30,181 nucleotides of DNA from a virus, in IMG/VR virus record IMGVR_UViG_3300005910_000021, positions 1 to 30,181 of that record; one strand, given 5' to 3'. Shown here piece after piece: positions 7,040 to 15,313 of this stretch (positions within the stretch are counted from its first letter, which is position 1; every line of letters starts with the position of its first letter). A program made the position numbers and the translations under genes. The notes below the pieces were generated by a model that was not told where the DNA came from, ran no database searches, and saw only the letters and a program-made list of their open reading frames with translations.

Positions 7040-7679
7040 AATCTCTTATTTCCTCCAATAATGTATCAATGATATTTTCGAGATCCTTAGTGTATATATT
7101 TCTATTTATCTCAATCATCATGGATTTCACATTATTGTTTTCATGATGTATAGATGGAATTATAGTACCTTCATATGGATAGTTGATATCAATGGTCAAT
7201 CCATTCTTTTGGAAATGTTTCTCAGCCATTTCTATTAATATATCTGGGGTATGTGTCTCATTCATTCCTATACATACATGAGGGTCGGATGGATCATTGG
7301 GAGCAAATGTATGACAATCAATTATTATAACATATTCATAGTAACATAACTGTCTATTAGTGGTTACGTTAAATTTTGTATGATAGTCACGATACATTTC
7401 CATTATATCTTCATCGGGTGTTATTCGCTTGATATCATTACCAAAGGTATCCTTTCTATAAATTATACCCTGATCCTTTGCTTCCATTGGATCATTATGT
7501 TCTAATCTTTCTACATCACAAACGAACCTACTGAGAGGGAAACTGATAATATCACATCCCCAATAATTGAACAATTCATTTACATAAGTGTCAGTAAGAT
7601 TATCAAGATTATCTTGCTCGTTATCAAGCTCTATATGACCACCAAGCTCTCTTGATGAATGGGGTATATGTAGTATCAT
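7020..7679 (-). CDS. N-formylglutamate amidohydrolase family protein
   Basis: 219 residues. The start ILHIPHSS is the hallmark of the family (HxPHxG/S), followed by LTDTYVNEL, SRFVCDVER, IIIDCHTF and late MMIEINR. The His, Asp and Glu residues would bind the catalytic zinc of this carboxypeptidase-like fold. The cellular enzyme hydrolyses N-formylglutamate to formate and glutamate in histidine breakdown. In phages the substrate is unknown; cleavage of a peptide or amide bond in the host wall or a nucleotide-linked compound are guesses. It follows the reductase gene by 14 nt, so both are probably co-transcribed. Family call is strong, phage function open. Confidence 0.85.
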   Translation of the reverse strand: MILHIPHSSRELGGHIELDNEQDNLDNLTDTYVNELFNYWGCDIISFPLSRFVCDVERLEHNDPMEAKDQGIIYRKDTFGNDIKRITPDEDIMEMYRDYHTKFNVTTNRQLCYYEYVIIIDCHTFAPNDPSDPHVCIGMNETHTPDILIEMAEKHFQKNGLTIDINYPYEGTIIPSIHHENNNVKSMMIEINRNIYTKDLENIIDTLLEEIRDYEWSIA

Positions 7680-7693
7680 ATTTTACCTCCTTT

Positions 7694-9913
7694 CTATCCA
7701 CACCTGCTATAACCACAATTACAGGAAGCACATCCTTCTATCATCATTATAGGCATTCCACACTCTGGACATTTTTCAGTATCCGATGAAAAACCATTGT
7801 ACTTGTTATCACTATAATACCTGTCTAACAACTGTGCTAATCCGTCTGGTATGCTTAGTATTTGAGTAGGTTTGAGGTCAGTTTCATCTAATCTCGACCA
7901 TACGGGCTTATCACTATTTATGCCTATAAGTGTTTTGACTATATTTTTTACAGATACCCCACCTTGTAATGCTATAGATACTACCCTTCCCACAGCCTCA
8001 GATAAAGTATTCATTACTTGTCCTGACTTACCAATTTGAAGGAAAAGCTCCACAGGTTTTCCATTTGAAGAGCTTACTGTGGTGTATAGTGTTCCATTGC
8101 CTGTATCAATCTTAAATACATCAGCAGATAGCTTAGCCGGTCTAACAAATTCTTCATGCTCATTCGTTGTGGGGGAGAATGTAACTGGTTGATTCTTCTT
8201 ACTTCCATCCCTATATACGGTAATACCCTTTAATCCCTTCTCGTAAGCATATTTATATAATTCTGAAATGTCCTCCTTAGTAGTTGATTCAGGGAGATTT
8301 ATAGTACTACTTATTGCTGTACTACAATACTTTTGTAATGCTGATTGAACATCTATCCTATCCTTTGGTTTTATATCATGTGCCGTTACAAACACTTCTC
8401 TTACTTCTTTAGGTATACCTCTAATACCTTTTAGAGAACCACCATTATTGAATATTTTTTCAAGCAAATCATCAGTGTACCATGGTTCATTTTGAAATCT
8501 CTCCTCAAATACCTTGTTAACAAACATCATAGTGGAACCGTCAATGAGATTTTTTTGAAATACTAAACCAAAACAAGGTTCTATGCCATATGAAGCATCA
8601 CAGGAAATTGCAGTTGTTCCAGTAGGTGCGCATGTAGTGTGTTGAGAATTTCTAACACCAAACTTTTTAACTTTTCTCATTATTAATTCATCGTCATCAC
8701 AAAAGGTTGATAGTATTTCTTCTACATCTTCTTTAAAATCATTATAATTGTGAAATGGTTCTTTTTCATCTGCCAGTTCAGCACTTTTATCAATAGAAGC
8801 ACTTGTTATTGTTTTCATAATTTTGGATGCAAATTCTTTACCTTTAAGACTATCATACTTAATATCAAGAGTGAACATAGCATCGGCTAAACCCATTATA
8901 CCTATACCTATTTGTCTATACTTTTTAGATACATCTTCAAATCTTTCATCAGGATAATCCATTACATCAATAGAATTATCCATTAGTACTGTTATATCCC
9001 TTGATACATTATATAGATCCGTCCAATGCATTTTATTAGATACTGTAAACTTATTTACATCAATAGCTGATAGGTTACAACATCCGAAAGGGATTAAAGG
9101 CTCCTCACCGCAGGGATTAGTACATTCAATAAGGAACTTACTTTTCAAAGTATTGAATTTATTTATAATATCTATGAACATCATTCCTGGGTCAGCGGAT
9201 TTCCAGCTCATATAAGCAAGTCTATCCCACAATTCTTCTGCATTTATTTCACTTACTTTAATACCATTAGACGGTGAATGTAATGGAAATGATATACTGT
9301 CATCTAATGCTTCCATAAATTTATCAGTAATTGCAACTGATATATTCATATTGGACAACCTACCATCCTCTTCTTTACAGTTTATAAACTCCATTATATC
9401 AGGATGCCATACAGGCATATTACAAAGTATAGCGGCTCTTCTTACTCTACCACCAGACTTAGTTGTTTCACCTACAGCATCGTAAAGACGCATAAATGTT
9501 ATAGGTCCCGAACTTTTACCTTCAGGTGGTTTTTCTTTTTCACCTTCATATATATAAGCATTTCTTTCTCTAAGGTTACCTATGGGAATACCTATTCCTG
9601 ACCCAAATTGAAATACCTTTCGCGACACATTTACAGTATTATAGATACTCTCCATACTATCTTCCAATGATACAACATAACACGCGCTGAATACTTTATG
9701 TTTTGTTCCTGCATTTAAGAAAACTGGGGTATTCGGTCGCCATACATTGTTGGCTAATAAACCATAGGCTATTTCTTCTTCCTCTTTATTTGTGGCGAAC
9801 TCTTTTGCTACCCTTCTAAATGTATCCTTCATTGTCTCATTTTGAAATGAATACAAATTATTAAAAATTCGTATTGCATTATCACTTAGTCCAAATTCGT
9901 TTTCATCATTCAC
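7694..9913 (-). CDS. nrdJ: Class II (adenosylcobalamin-dependent) ribonucleotide reductase
   Basis: 739 residues. It converts ribonucleotides to deoxyribonucleotides using coenzyme B12. Visible features are NTPVFLNAGT (61-70), redox Cys78 in FSACYV, FQFGSGIGIP (101-110), and NPCGEEPL (266-273), where Asn266, Cys268 and Glu270 are catalytic. The redox partner Cys lies in GCCNLSAI (277-284), and APTGTTAIS binds phosphate. The C-terminus ends in a Cys-rich tail (CPECG, EGCASCNCGYSRCG) that would re-reduce the active site. No small NrdB subunit and no ATP-cone are present, consistent with class II. The start is GTG 9913, directly after the upstream TAA. It gives the phage oxygen-independent dNTP supply provided the host has B12. 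Confidence 0.95.
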   Translation of the reverse strand: MNDENEFGLSDNAIRIFNNLYSFQNETMKDTFRRVAKEFATNKEEEEIAYGLLANNVWRPNTPVFLNAGTKHKVFSACYVVSLEDSMESIYNTVNVSRKVFQFGSGIGIPIGNLRERNAYIYEGEKEKPPEGKSSGPITFMRLYDAVGETTKSGGRVRRAAILCNMPVWHPDIMEFINCKEEDGRLSNMNISVAITDKFMEALDDSISFPLHSPSNGIKVSEINAEELWDRLAYMSWKSADPGMMFIDIINKFNTLKSKFLIECTNPCGEEPLIPFGCCNLSAIDVNKFTVSNKMHWTDLYNVSRDITVLMDNSIDVMDYPDERFEDVSKKYRQIGIGIMGLADAMFTLDIKYDSLKGKEFASKIMKTITSASIDKSAELADEKEPFHNYNDFKEDVEEILSTFCDDDELIMRKVKKFGVRNSQHTTCAPTGTTAISCDASYGIEPCFGLVFQKNLIDGSTMMFVNKVFEERFQNEPWYTDDLLEKIFNNGGSLKGIRGIPKEVREVFVTAHDIKPKDRIDVQSALQKYCSTAISSTINLPESTTKEDISELYKYAYEKGLKGITVYRDGSKKNQPVTFSPTTNEHEEFVRPAKLSADVFKIDTGNGTLYTTVSSSNGKPVELFLQIGKSGQVMNTLSEAVGRVVSIALQGGVSVKNIVKTLIGINSDKPVWSRLDETDLKPTQILSIPDGLAQLLDRYYSDNKYNGFSSDTEKCPECGMPIMMIEGCASCNCGYSRCG

Positions 9914-10132
9914 TTATGTTCTCATCCCCCTATCAAAATATTCTTCTATTGATTCATCCATATCTTCTGCACTCTTTGCTGCGTTCAATAGTTTATAAGC
10001 TAAAGCCTTTGCTTCTTTGGATGTCAAGTCATACCATTCAAAGGAATCACCATTCCTTTCTTGATATAATAAAACATCAGGTCCCTCACCCCATGTACAA
10101 ACAGCTTTCCAACTATATGGTTTCTCTTTCAT
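9914..10132 (-). CDS. Hypothetical small protein between HNH and reductase
   Basis: 72 residues from ATG 10132 (MKEKPYSWKAV). A longer reading from 10171 would overlap the HNH frame, and its ribosome binding site would be wrongly spaced. An AGAGG site in the HNH tail serves 10132. The protein has an N-terminal beta part (WKAVCTWGEGPDVLLYQ) and a helical C-terminus (SKEAKALAYKLLNAAKSAED). Not recognised. It ends directly before the reductase GTG, so it may be co-translated with it. Confidence 0.65.
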   Translation of the reverse strand: MKEKPYSWKAVCTWGEGPDVLLYQERNGDSFEWYDLTSKEAKALAYKLLNAAKSAEDMDESIEEYFDRGMRT

Positions 10133-10147
10133 TATTAACATACCTCT
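10130..10147 (-). promoter_or_regulatory. Ribosome binding site inside end of second HNH gene
   Basis: The last HNH codons read ATAGAGGTATGTTAATAATG. AGAGG is part of the Ile-Glu-Val coding sequence, and the next gene starts at ATG 10132, 2 nt past the HNH stop. An internal ATG at 10141 is too close to AGAGG to be used. Confidence 0.75.
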
Positions 10148-10659
10148 ATTTTTAATTGTCCATACCTGCATCCATCCTTTTGATGAACTAACTTATGGCA
10201 AGTATAACATAAAATTATGCAATTGTCAATATCAGCAGACTCTAATGGATTGGTACTTACTGGATAGATATGGTGGCAATGAAGATTATTTTTAGAACCA
10301 CACTTAACACATTTATATCCGTCCCTTTCAAGTACTAACTTTCGGAGTTCTGGTTGAACTTCTCTATCAAGTTTCAACCAACCTAATCTACCGGCACGAA
10401 TAGCATCTTCTTTCATAAGTATTTCAGGTGCCTTACCATATACAGAACAAGAATGCTTGCATTTATCTGAACAATAAAAATTATGTTCACCTCTTACATT
10501 TTTGCTACCTTTTAATGATTGTATTCTACTATTAATAATTTTTAAACCTGGTATAAACCATTCATTACACTTAAAACACCTTACCTCCAATAAATCTATA
10601 TTTTTCATATTCCTTCTAACTTCTTCACACCATTCTAATTGAGGAGCATAAGTATCAAA
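10135..10659 (-). repeat. Duplicated HNH C-terminal segment, copy 2
   Basis: The 525 bp encoding residues 159-332 match 4848-5366. Long stretches near the stop are identical at the DNA level. The upstream halves of the two genes show no visible similarity. Confidence 0.85.
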
Positions 10660-11133
10660 GGTAGGTAAGTTATTTTTACAATAAAATTTTGCATTTTTAA
10701 GAATTGTTTTCCTACCTTTTCTTAATGATTCTAACCTTTCATCAGATTCGTTATAACAAATAGGGCATCTTTGTCCTTGCTGAAAACTATTCCATATCAT
10801 ATTAAATATATGACCTTTAAAACATTTAAATTCCAATTTTGTAACATTATTTATATAATTTAAGGAAAGGCATTCATATTGTCCTTTGGTCATTCTTTTA
10901 ACTTCCTCTTTAATATATAAAAGACCTAATTTTGACCTATTGGAGGCATTTATACCTTTACAAATAGGACATCTAACCCCTTGTTGGAAATCATTCCAAC
11001 TAACCTTGTATTTATGACTTTTTGGACATTTTAATTTTATTTTATTATGTGAATCAATATATGATTTACTTAATAATTTATACCCTTCTTTCTCTATTTG
11101 CCCCTTTACATAATCATATGTCAATTTCTTCAT
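10135..11133 (-). CDS. HNH homing endonuclease (copy 2)
   Basis: 332 residues. Residues 159-332 are nearly the same as residues 95-266 of the HNH protein at 4848-5648, including the HNH core (HCHH at 285-288, Asn304, His313, His317) and its zinc Cys pairs. The N-terminal 130 residues differ. They hold two tandem zinc-finger repeats (about 18-59 and 86-127), each with a strand, KCxxxH, then SWNDFQQG or IWNSFQQG and a CPIC pair. Such repeats are DNA-binding modules in several homing endonucleases. The gene lies between thymidylate synthase and the reductase group, a favoured site for homing genes. Its start lies 4 nt after the thymidylate synthase stop. Confidence 0.93.
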   Translation of the reverse strand: MKKLTYDYVKGQIEKEGYKLLSKSYIDSHNKIKLKCPKSHKYKVSWNDFQQGVRCPICKGINASNRSKLGLLYIKEEVKRMTKGQYECLSLNYINNVTKLEFKCFKGHIFNMIWNSFQQGQRCPICYNESDERLESLRKGRKTILKNAKFYCKNNLPTFDTYAPQLEWCEEVRRNMKNIDLLEVRCFKCNEWFIPGLKIINSRIQSLKGSKNVRGEHNFYCSDKCKHSCSVYGKAPEILMKEDAIRAGRLGWLKLDREVQPELRKLVLERDGYKCVKCGSKNNLHCHHIYPVSTNPLESADIDNCIILCYTCHKLVHQKDGCRYGQLKIEVC

Positions 11134-11136
11134 AAT

Positions 11137-11910
11137 TTATTTTCCTAAGCGATCACGAACTACATCTAACTGAAAATCATAGCAATGCAATTTTAATGAG
11201 GAAAAGGCTAATATACCCACTTTTACTCCTAATTCATTAGCCATATATTCTTGTAGCATTACAATTCCTCCTATATTAACAGGGAAAGCTCCCCATAGGT
11301 CCCAGGAACGGAAATAGATATGAAAATTAAGATAGTATTCATCTTTATCTTTAACAATATGTGTATCAATTCCACGTAAGCACGGACTTGTTCCTCGTTC
11401 TGTCTCCTCCTTGTAAGGTATATCATATGCCATGTTGCTCTCAGGATAACCCACCTGAATATAGCAATGATTATTACCAAATCCTTTCTCTTTATAGTGA
11501 TCGATACACCATTGAATTTGATTAGGAACTACGACCCACTGTCCATCTCCTCTTTCACCTTCTTCATTAACCATCCTCAAAGATGGTACCTTATAACCAC
11601 CACCTGTAATCCATGTTGCGTATTTATAATGCTCTCCAAGGGAAAGACTACCATCCATAAGATAATTGACGAAGTAATTCTCAATGTCAACATCAGTAGT
11701 TACAGGTGGTATACCTTCAGGTAAAATAGGTGATAAAGGTCTTGTAGTTGGATATTGTATAACACCGGAAACATAATTAAATTCAAGCCTTTTGGAACCT
11801 TGATAACTTCCTGAATCTATCTTATTTATATTTCCAAATTGATTTATTTTTTCCAATAAACTATACCAGGTGGAATCTATCGTTTTTTCTTCTACAAATA
11901 CTGCTTTCAT
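11137..11910 (-). CDS. Thymidylate synthase family protein
   Basis: 257 residues from ATG 11910. It methylates dUMP to dTMP, or may hydroxymethylate a pyrimidine nucleotide. Key residues match E. coli ThyA in kind and spacing: Cys177 (TSPCLRGI) as nucleophile, Arg201-Ser202-x-Asp204, Asn212 eight residues after the Asp, and His242-x-Tyr244 thirty residues after the Asn. The N-terminal third differs from bacterial ThyA and resembles the shorter, archaeal/phage-type members, so dCMP hydroxymethylase or another base-modifying variant cannot be excluded. The stop of the preceding gene overlaps the start as ATGA, with AAGGAGG in its last codons. Works with the class II reductase in dNTP supply. 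Confidence 0.85.
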   Translation of the reverse strand: MKAVFVEEKTIDSTWYSLLEKINQFGNINKIDSGSYQGSKRLEFNYVSGVIQYPTTRPLSPILPEGIPPVTTDVDIENYFVNYLMDGSLSLGEHYKYATWITGGGYKVPSLRMVNEEGERGDGQWVVVPNQIQWCIDHYKEKGFGNNHCYIQVGYPESNMAYDIPYKEETERGTSPCLRGIDTHIVKDKDEYYLNFHIYFRSWDLWGAFPVNIGGIVMLQEYMANELGVKVGILAFSSLKLHCYDFQLDVVRDRLGK

Positions 11911-12305
11911 ACTACCTCCTTCTCCCATTTATCTAAAATTTTATTTAAACTTCTCTCTGATATAAATTTAAACCATTCGACCCCATATTCATTATAATTC
12001 TGTAACTCCTTTTCTAAATCTTCAAAAATGGCCTTAATAATCTTTTGTATTAAATCATTTCTATAACGATATGATAATACTTCCTTAATTAAAAGAGGGC
12101 CTTTTATAACCAAATCATTAAGTATATCTTCAGGGTCGTCAATACAAGAAGATTCTAAAATTTCCAGTAACTCTTCAAGCTTTTTAATTGTATAGTGTTC
12201 CTTCATCCTATTTCTTTCCCTTTCCCTTTCTATACGATATGCAGCAGTATCTCTCGCTGCGATAATTCTCACCTTAGTAATTGGTCCATCCTCAAATTCC
12301 TTCAT
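11907..12305 (-). CDS. Hypothetical helical protein
   Basis: 132 residues, not recognised. It is almost all helical with a very charged region RIERERERNRMKEH near residue 23. Its last codons (Lys-Trp-Glu-Lys-Glu-Val-Val) contain the ribosome binding site of thymidylate synthase, and the stop overlaps that gene's ATG, so the two are probably coupled. Starts in a 4-nt overlap with the upstream zinc-ribbon gene. Confidence 0.6.
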   Translation of the reverse strand: MKEFEDGPITKVRIIAARDTAAYRIERERERNRMKEHYTIKKLEELLEILESSCIDDPEDILNDLVIKGPLLIKEVLSYRYRNDLIQKIIKAIFEDLEKELQNYNEYGVEWFKFISERSLNKILDKWEKEVV

Positions 12306-12550
12306 CCTATTTCCTTCTCCCAGTAATCAGATTTATATTTTCTGATAATTTCTTTAGTGCCTTCTTTAATATCTCTTAAAGAGTATAGAGTGTTACAATC
12401 GATACATCTATATTCTTCTATATCAACCTCATCATACATCAATTCATCAGAAAAATTGACCTCTTGAAAGGTTACACCAAATTGATTAATCTTTATGAAA
12501 TGCTTACCACCACAATTTTTACATATAAAGAACTTGTAATATATACTCAT
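12302..12550 (-). CDS. Small zinc-ribbon protein
   Basis: 82 residues. Cys pairs FICKNCGGKH (Cys10/Cys13) and YRCIDCNTLYS (near residues 49-52) are spaced as in a zinc ribbon. Function unknown; such proteins can bind nucleic acid or act as protein-protein adaptors. First of a run of small Cys-rich genes between here and 14006. Confidence 0.6.
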   Translation of the reverse strand: MSIYYKFFICKNCGGKHFIKINQFGVTFQEVNFSDELMYDEVDIEEYRCIDCNTLYSLRDIKEGTKEIIRKYKSDYWEKEIG

Positions 12551-12551
12551 G

Positions 12552-12752
12552 TCATTCCTCCCATCCTATAGATTTTGATATTGACGGTGTAGAACCTCCA
12601 AGTTCATTAAATCTTTTCTCAAATATCTTAAAAAATGGTTTAGTTGAATCGAACCATGGATGCCCCGCTGGAGTAAACCTCCACAGACGGGCCATTTCCG
12701 TTTGGGGTATCTTATTTATTTCTTCTACTTCCTCCTTTTCAAACATACTCAT
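12552..12752 (-). CDS. Hypothetical small protein with conserved-looking core
   Basis: 66 residues. The core EMARLWRFTPAGHPWFDST followed by FFKIFEKRFNELGG looks compact and conserved, and I associate this pattern with small orphan proteins in other phages, but no function is known. No Cys or membrane segment. It overlaps the upstream gene by 4 nt. Confidence 0.6.
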   Translation of the reverse strand: MSMFEKEEVEEINKIPQTEMARLWRFTPAGHPWFDSTKPFFKIFEKRFNELGGSTPSISKSIGWEE

Positions 12753-12961
12753 ATTGGCATTACCTCCTTTACACCATTCTCATATTTTTCAATTATATAG
12801 TTTGAATTGCCTATAAGTTCTGAAGGTATAAATTTAAACCCATTTATAGCTTCATCTAAGTTACTAAATATACGACAACCATTGTAACCATAGGGTAATT
12901 GCCATTCTCTTTCAAATTTATCTCTTTTAGCTTGATCTATAATGATATAACGAGGTTCCAT
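12749..12961 (-). CDS. Hypothetical small protein
   Basis: 70 residues, soluble, alternating beta and helix (YIIIDQAKRDKFEREW, then GCRIFSNLDEAINGF). Not recognised. Start ATG 12961; stop overlaps the next start by 4 nt. Confidence 0.55.
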   Translation of the reverse strand: MEPRYIIIDQAKRDKFEREWQLPYGYNGCRIFSNLDEAINGFKFIPSELIGNSNYIIEKYENGVKEVMPI

Positions 12962-12965
12962 GATT

Positions 12966-13205
12966 TTATTCCCCCTCCTTTTCTGAACATTTTACATAGT
13001 TAGCTACCTTTACTTCTGTCATCATTACCTTTCTCCATTGATCACTTACATAATTTTTTCTACCTATATAACAGGCATCTAAAAACACATAACCATCCCA
13101 GTAAGGACACCCCTTTACCTGGCACGCTAAAGGATAAAGATAACCTAATGGACAATTCTCCAATTCATACATACCTTTAGGCTTGATAATATTAACTTTT
13201 CCCAT
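12966..13205 (-). CDS. Small Cys-rich protein
   Basis: 79 residues. Cys residues in NCPLGYLYPLACQVKGCPYW and later DACYIG and VKCSEKEG suggest a metal site, perhaps iron-sulfur or zinc. No family recognised. Gaps of 2-4 nt to both neighbours. Confidence 0.55.
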   Translation of the reverse strand: MGKVNIIKPKGMYELENCPLGYLYPLACQVKGCPYWDGYVFLDACYIGRKNYVSDQWRKVMMTEVKVANYVKCSEKEGE

Positions 13206-13207
13206 AA

Positions 13208-13474
13208 TTATACCCTTTCGTATATAGTAACTACTGTTTTAACGGGTTTTACTTCTGAACATTCTATCTCATCGTCATCATATTCATATGGTTGTTGGTC
13301 TTGCATTTCTGTTGCACCACTTTCATAAAATGTTTCAAACAATCCCCCATCTTCAGTTTTAAAAATCATCCTATAATTGACTGTCCATCTACTTATTTCA
13401 ATGATTTTATTTTCTATAATCTCCCCTACATCATCATACAATACCTCTTTTAAGTAATCTTTAGCAAATTTCAT
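13208..13474 (-). CDS. Hypothetical protein, beta-rich
   Basis: 88 residues. The middle has alternating strands (TVNYRMIFKTEDGGLFETFYESG), followed by an acidic patch (YEYDDDEIEC) and a strand at the end (TVVTIYERV). No known motif. The start MKFAKDYLKE loosely resembles the capsid-targeting motif of other genes here. It overlaps the upstream zinc-ribbon gene by 4 nt. Confidence 0.55.
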   Translation of the reverse strand: MKFAKDYLKEVLYDDVGEIIENKIIEISRWTVNYRMIFKTEDGGLFETFYESGATEMQDQQPYEYDDDEIECSEVKPVKTVVTIYERV

Positions 13475-13665
13475 ATCTTAAACCCCTCCTTCTTCAATTC
13501 ATCCATGTTTTCATAAAGCCCTACAATCCATTCTTCCATAATTTTTTGTTGGTCTTGACGCTTTCCACAAGAAGGACATTTTTGACCACCATCTAATAAA
13601 TCCTCTCTTGGGGTGGGTTTAGGTAATCCTTCGTCACAATTCCAACAATAATGATAATATCCCAT
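13471..13665 (-). CDS. Small zinc-ribbon protein
   Basis: 64 residues. Cys pairs YCWNCDEGLP (7/10) and KCPSCGKRQDQ (30/33) form a zinc ribbon, followed by a helix. Similar in build to 12302-12550 but not an obvious copy. Function unknown. Confidence 0.6.
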   Translation of the reverse strand: MGYYHYCWNCDEGLPKPTPREDLLDGGQKCPSCGKRQDQQKIMEEWIVGLYENMDELKKEGFKI

Positions 13666-13667
13666 TA

Positions 13668-14006
13668 TTAATCCTCTTCTATTATAAACCCAGCCTGTTT
13701 TTTAAAGGGTTCTAAAATAACAGCAATATCCTTCATTTCCCATAAGGTCATTGAACCCCTTTTCTTATAGCTGGAGCAGTGGATTATGGGATCTAAACTG
13801 CTTAAAGACACTTCAAGTTCAAAACATCTGGCATGAATTTTTCCGTATTCTGTAATTGCTGCCTTTAAATGCTGACAATCATAGCATACACCAAACTTAT
13901 CTTTAGAAAATTTACTTGGTGGGTCTTCAGTATTGGCACCTATACTTCTAGCTCCAATATCAACTTCCTTATCCATCAATTCTCTTAATTCATTTTTTTT
14001 AAACAC
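13668..14006 (-). CDS. Small Cys-containing protein
   Basis: 112 residues. Cys residues at GVCYDCQHL (about 41-44), ARCFELE and IHCSSY (about 60-77) could form one metal site. The N-terminus is charged and helical (KKNELRELMDKEV). Not recognised. It follows the 5' nuclease gene with an 18-nt gap and is probably expressed from the promoter at 14943-14971. Confidence 0.55.
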   Translation of the reverse strand: MFKKNELRELMDKEVDIGARSIGANTEDPPSKFSKDKFGVCYDCQHLKAAITEYGKIHARCFELEVSLSSLDPIIHCSSYKKRGSMTLWEMKDIAVILEPFKKQAGFIIEED

Positions 14007-14024
14007 TTAGGATATCCTTTAGTT

Positions 14025-14912
14025 TCAATACAATTCCATTAGTTTTCGTTCCACATTAGTAAAGTCATCCAAGAAACTTCTGAATCTATTCATTTTAAAG
14101 AACTTATAGATGTTTTCTGGTTCTGGTAATACATATTCCTCGTATGCTTTCCTTATACTATTTTTGATGACATTTGGTATATAATTGAAATCCATTAGAA
14201 CCCTATTCCTCTTAAAGTTCTCCTCCCATCCATTTTCCTTTAACCATTTTTCCCATCCATATATCATAGTTTTTTTCAAAGCAGCTGGACCATAACCAGG
14301 CTTTCTCTTATCTTCAGTTTCTTTTGTTTGACCCCAATCAGATGGAGTTATAACATTGAATATATCATCCTTTTTCTGTCCTAAAAGACTTTTGCTTATG
14401 ATAAACTTTTCAGTATCCTCACAGTCTACATACTTTTGTTTAGAAGGATTGTAAAGTTTCACACCTTCAGAGCATAACTGTAGGAAGTCCTCATCATTGG
14501 AAATTATATATCTATCATTTTCTATAATATCCATACAAAGGACGGCTATAACGTCATCCGCTTCTGATCTTGATAATTGTATTGTTTTGAATGGTAGGTA
14601 TTCCCTAAGTTCGATAGAATAATCGTTTAAGGTTTTGAATAGTTGGTTCCAGTCAACATCCGATTGCTTATCTCTTTGTTTCTTTCTAGACTCCTTATAC
14701 CTTGAAAAATATAAGGATCGCCAACTTTTTCTGTCATCTACTGCTAATATAACTTCGGTGGGATTTTCAACTTTATATAATGATTCGTATATAGAATTAA
14801 TCATCATATACTTCCATAGTTGAAAATCTGGTTGTGGGGTTGTGATTCCAACATCCTTTGAAAAATAATTTCGGAACGCTAAATTATGAAAATCAAACAA
14901 TATTGTAGACAT
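14025..14912 (-). CDS. 5' nuclease / RNase H of the T4 Rnh / FEN type
   Basis: 295 residues. It removes RNA primers and flaps from lagging-strand DNA. The acidic metal residues of the FEN fold are present: Asp7 (LFDFHNLAFR), Asp59/Asp60 (AVDDRKSWR), Glu117 and Asp119/Asp120 (SEADDVIAVL), Asp140 and Asp142 (ISNDEDFLQL), and a later Asp (PSDWGQT). RYKESRKKQR (71-80) is the basic helical-arch region. Length and spacing are close to T4 RNase H (305 residues). The H3TH part near 205-215 (GYGPAALKKT) binds DNA. A strong promoter (14943-14971) and an AAAGGAG site 9 nt before the ATG directly precede it. Confidence 0.9.
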   Translation of the reverse strand: MSTILFDFHNLAFRNYFSKDVGITTPQPDFQLWKYMMINSIYESLYKVENPTEVILAVDDRKSWRSLYFSRYKESRKKQRDKQSDVDWNQLFKTLNDYSIELREYLPFKTIQLSRSEADDVIAVLCMDIIENDRYIISNDEDFLQLCSEGVKLYNPSKQKYVDCEDTEKFIISKSLLGQKKDDIFNVITPSDWGQTKETEDKRKPGYGPAALKKTMIYGWEKWLKENGWEENFKRNRVLMDFNYIPNVIKNSIRKAYEEYVLPEPENIYKFFKMNRFRSFLDDFTNVERKLMELY

Positions 14913-14942
14913 TTTAGATATCTCCTTTCTTTAGATACCTGT

Positions 14943-14971
14943 ATTATAACTTATTTATGGTAAATTGTAAA
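14943..14971 (-). promoter_or_regulatory. Sigma-70-type promoter for the 5' nuclease operon
   Basis: -35 TTTACA at 14966-14971 and -10 TATAAT at 14943-14948, exactly 17 bp apart. It lies in an 80-nt gap before ATG 14912. Three further promoters here share the same hexamers and spacing. The context GTTTACAATTTAC is identical at the 21936-21964 promoter. Recognised by the host vegetative sigma factor, so probably early. Confidence 0.88.
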
Positions 14972-14992
14972 CATTATCCTATTCATCAAACA

Positions 14993-15313
14993 TTATCTGA
15001 CTTTCCTCGTCCACATTTCCCCATTTTCCGGATTTTCGTAAGATAGCCAAAATGGTTGGTTGTTTTTAGATTGGCTCATAAATGCTTGTCCTGCTGTACC
15101 ACTCTTTAAACGCAACCTCTTACGGCCATGCGTCATATTTTGATAAAAAGAATGTTTATCAACATTAAATACCGGCAATCCACCCTTTTCACCATCAGCA
15201 AACACACCATCCAAACTGGTCTTTACTTTACCTGGTTCCCCTGTTATTGCTACATCTGCTTGTGCTTGTGCTTGATGAACATCTATATTATCTACTCCAC
15301 TTATTTCACCCAT
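14993..15313 (-). CDS. Hypothetical protein
   Basis: 106 residues, not recognised. The first half is Gln/Ala-rich and likely disordered (HQAQAQADVA). The second half is basic and aromatic (HGRKRLRLKSGTAGQ, NQPFWLSYENPENGEMW). No membrane segment. It is the last gene before the 14943-14971 promoter. Confidence 0.55.
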   Translation of the reverse strand: MGEISGVDNIDVHQAQAQADVAITGEPGKVKTSLDGVFADGEKGGLPVFNVDKHSFYQNMTHGRKRLRLKSGTAGQAFMSQSKNNQPFWLSYENPENGEMWTRKVR

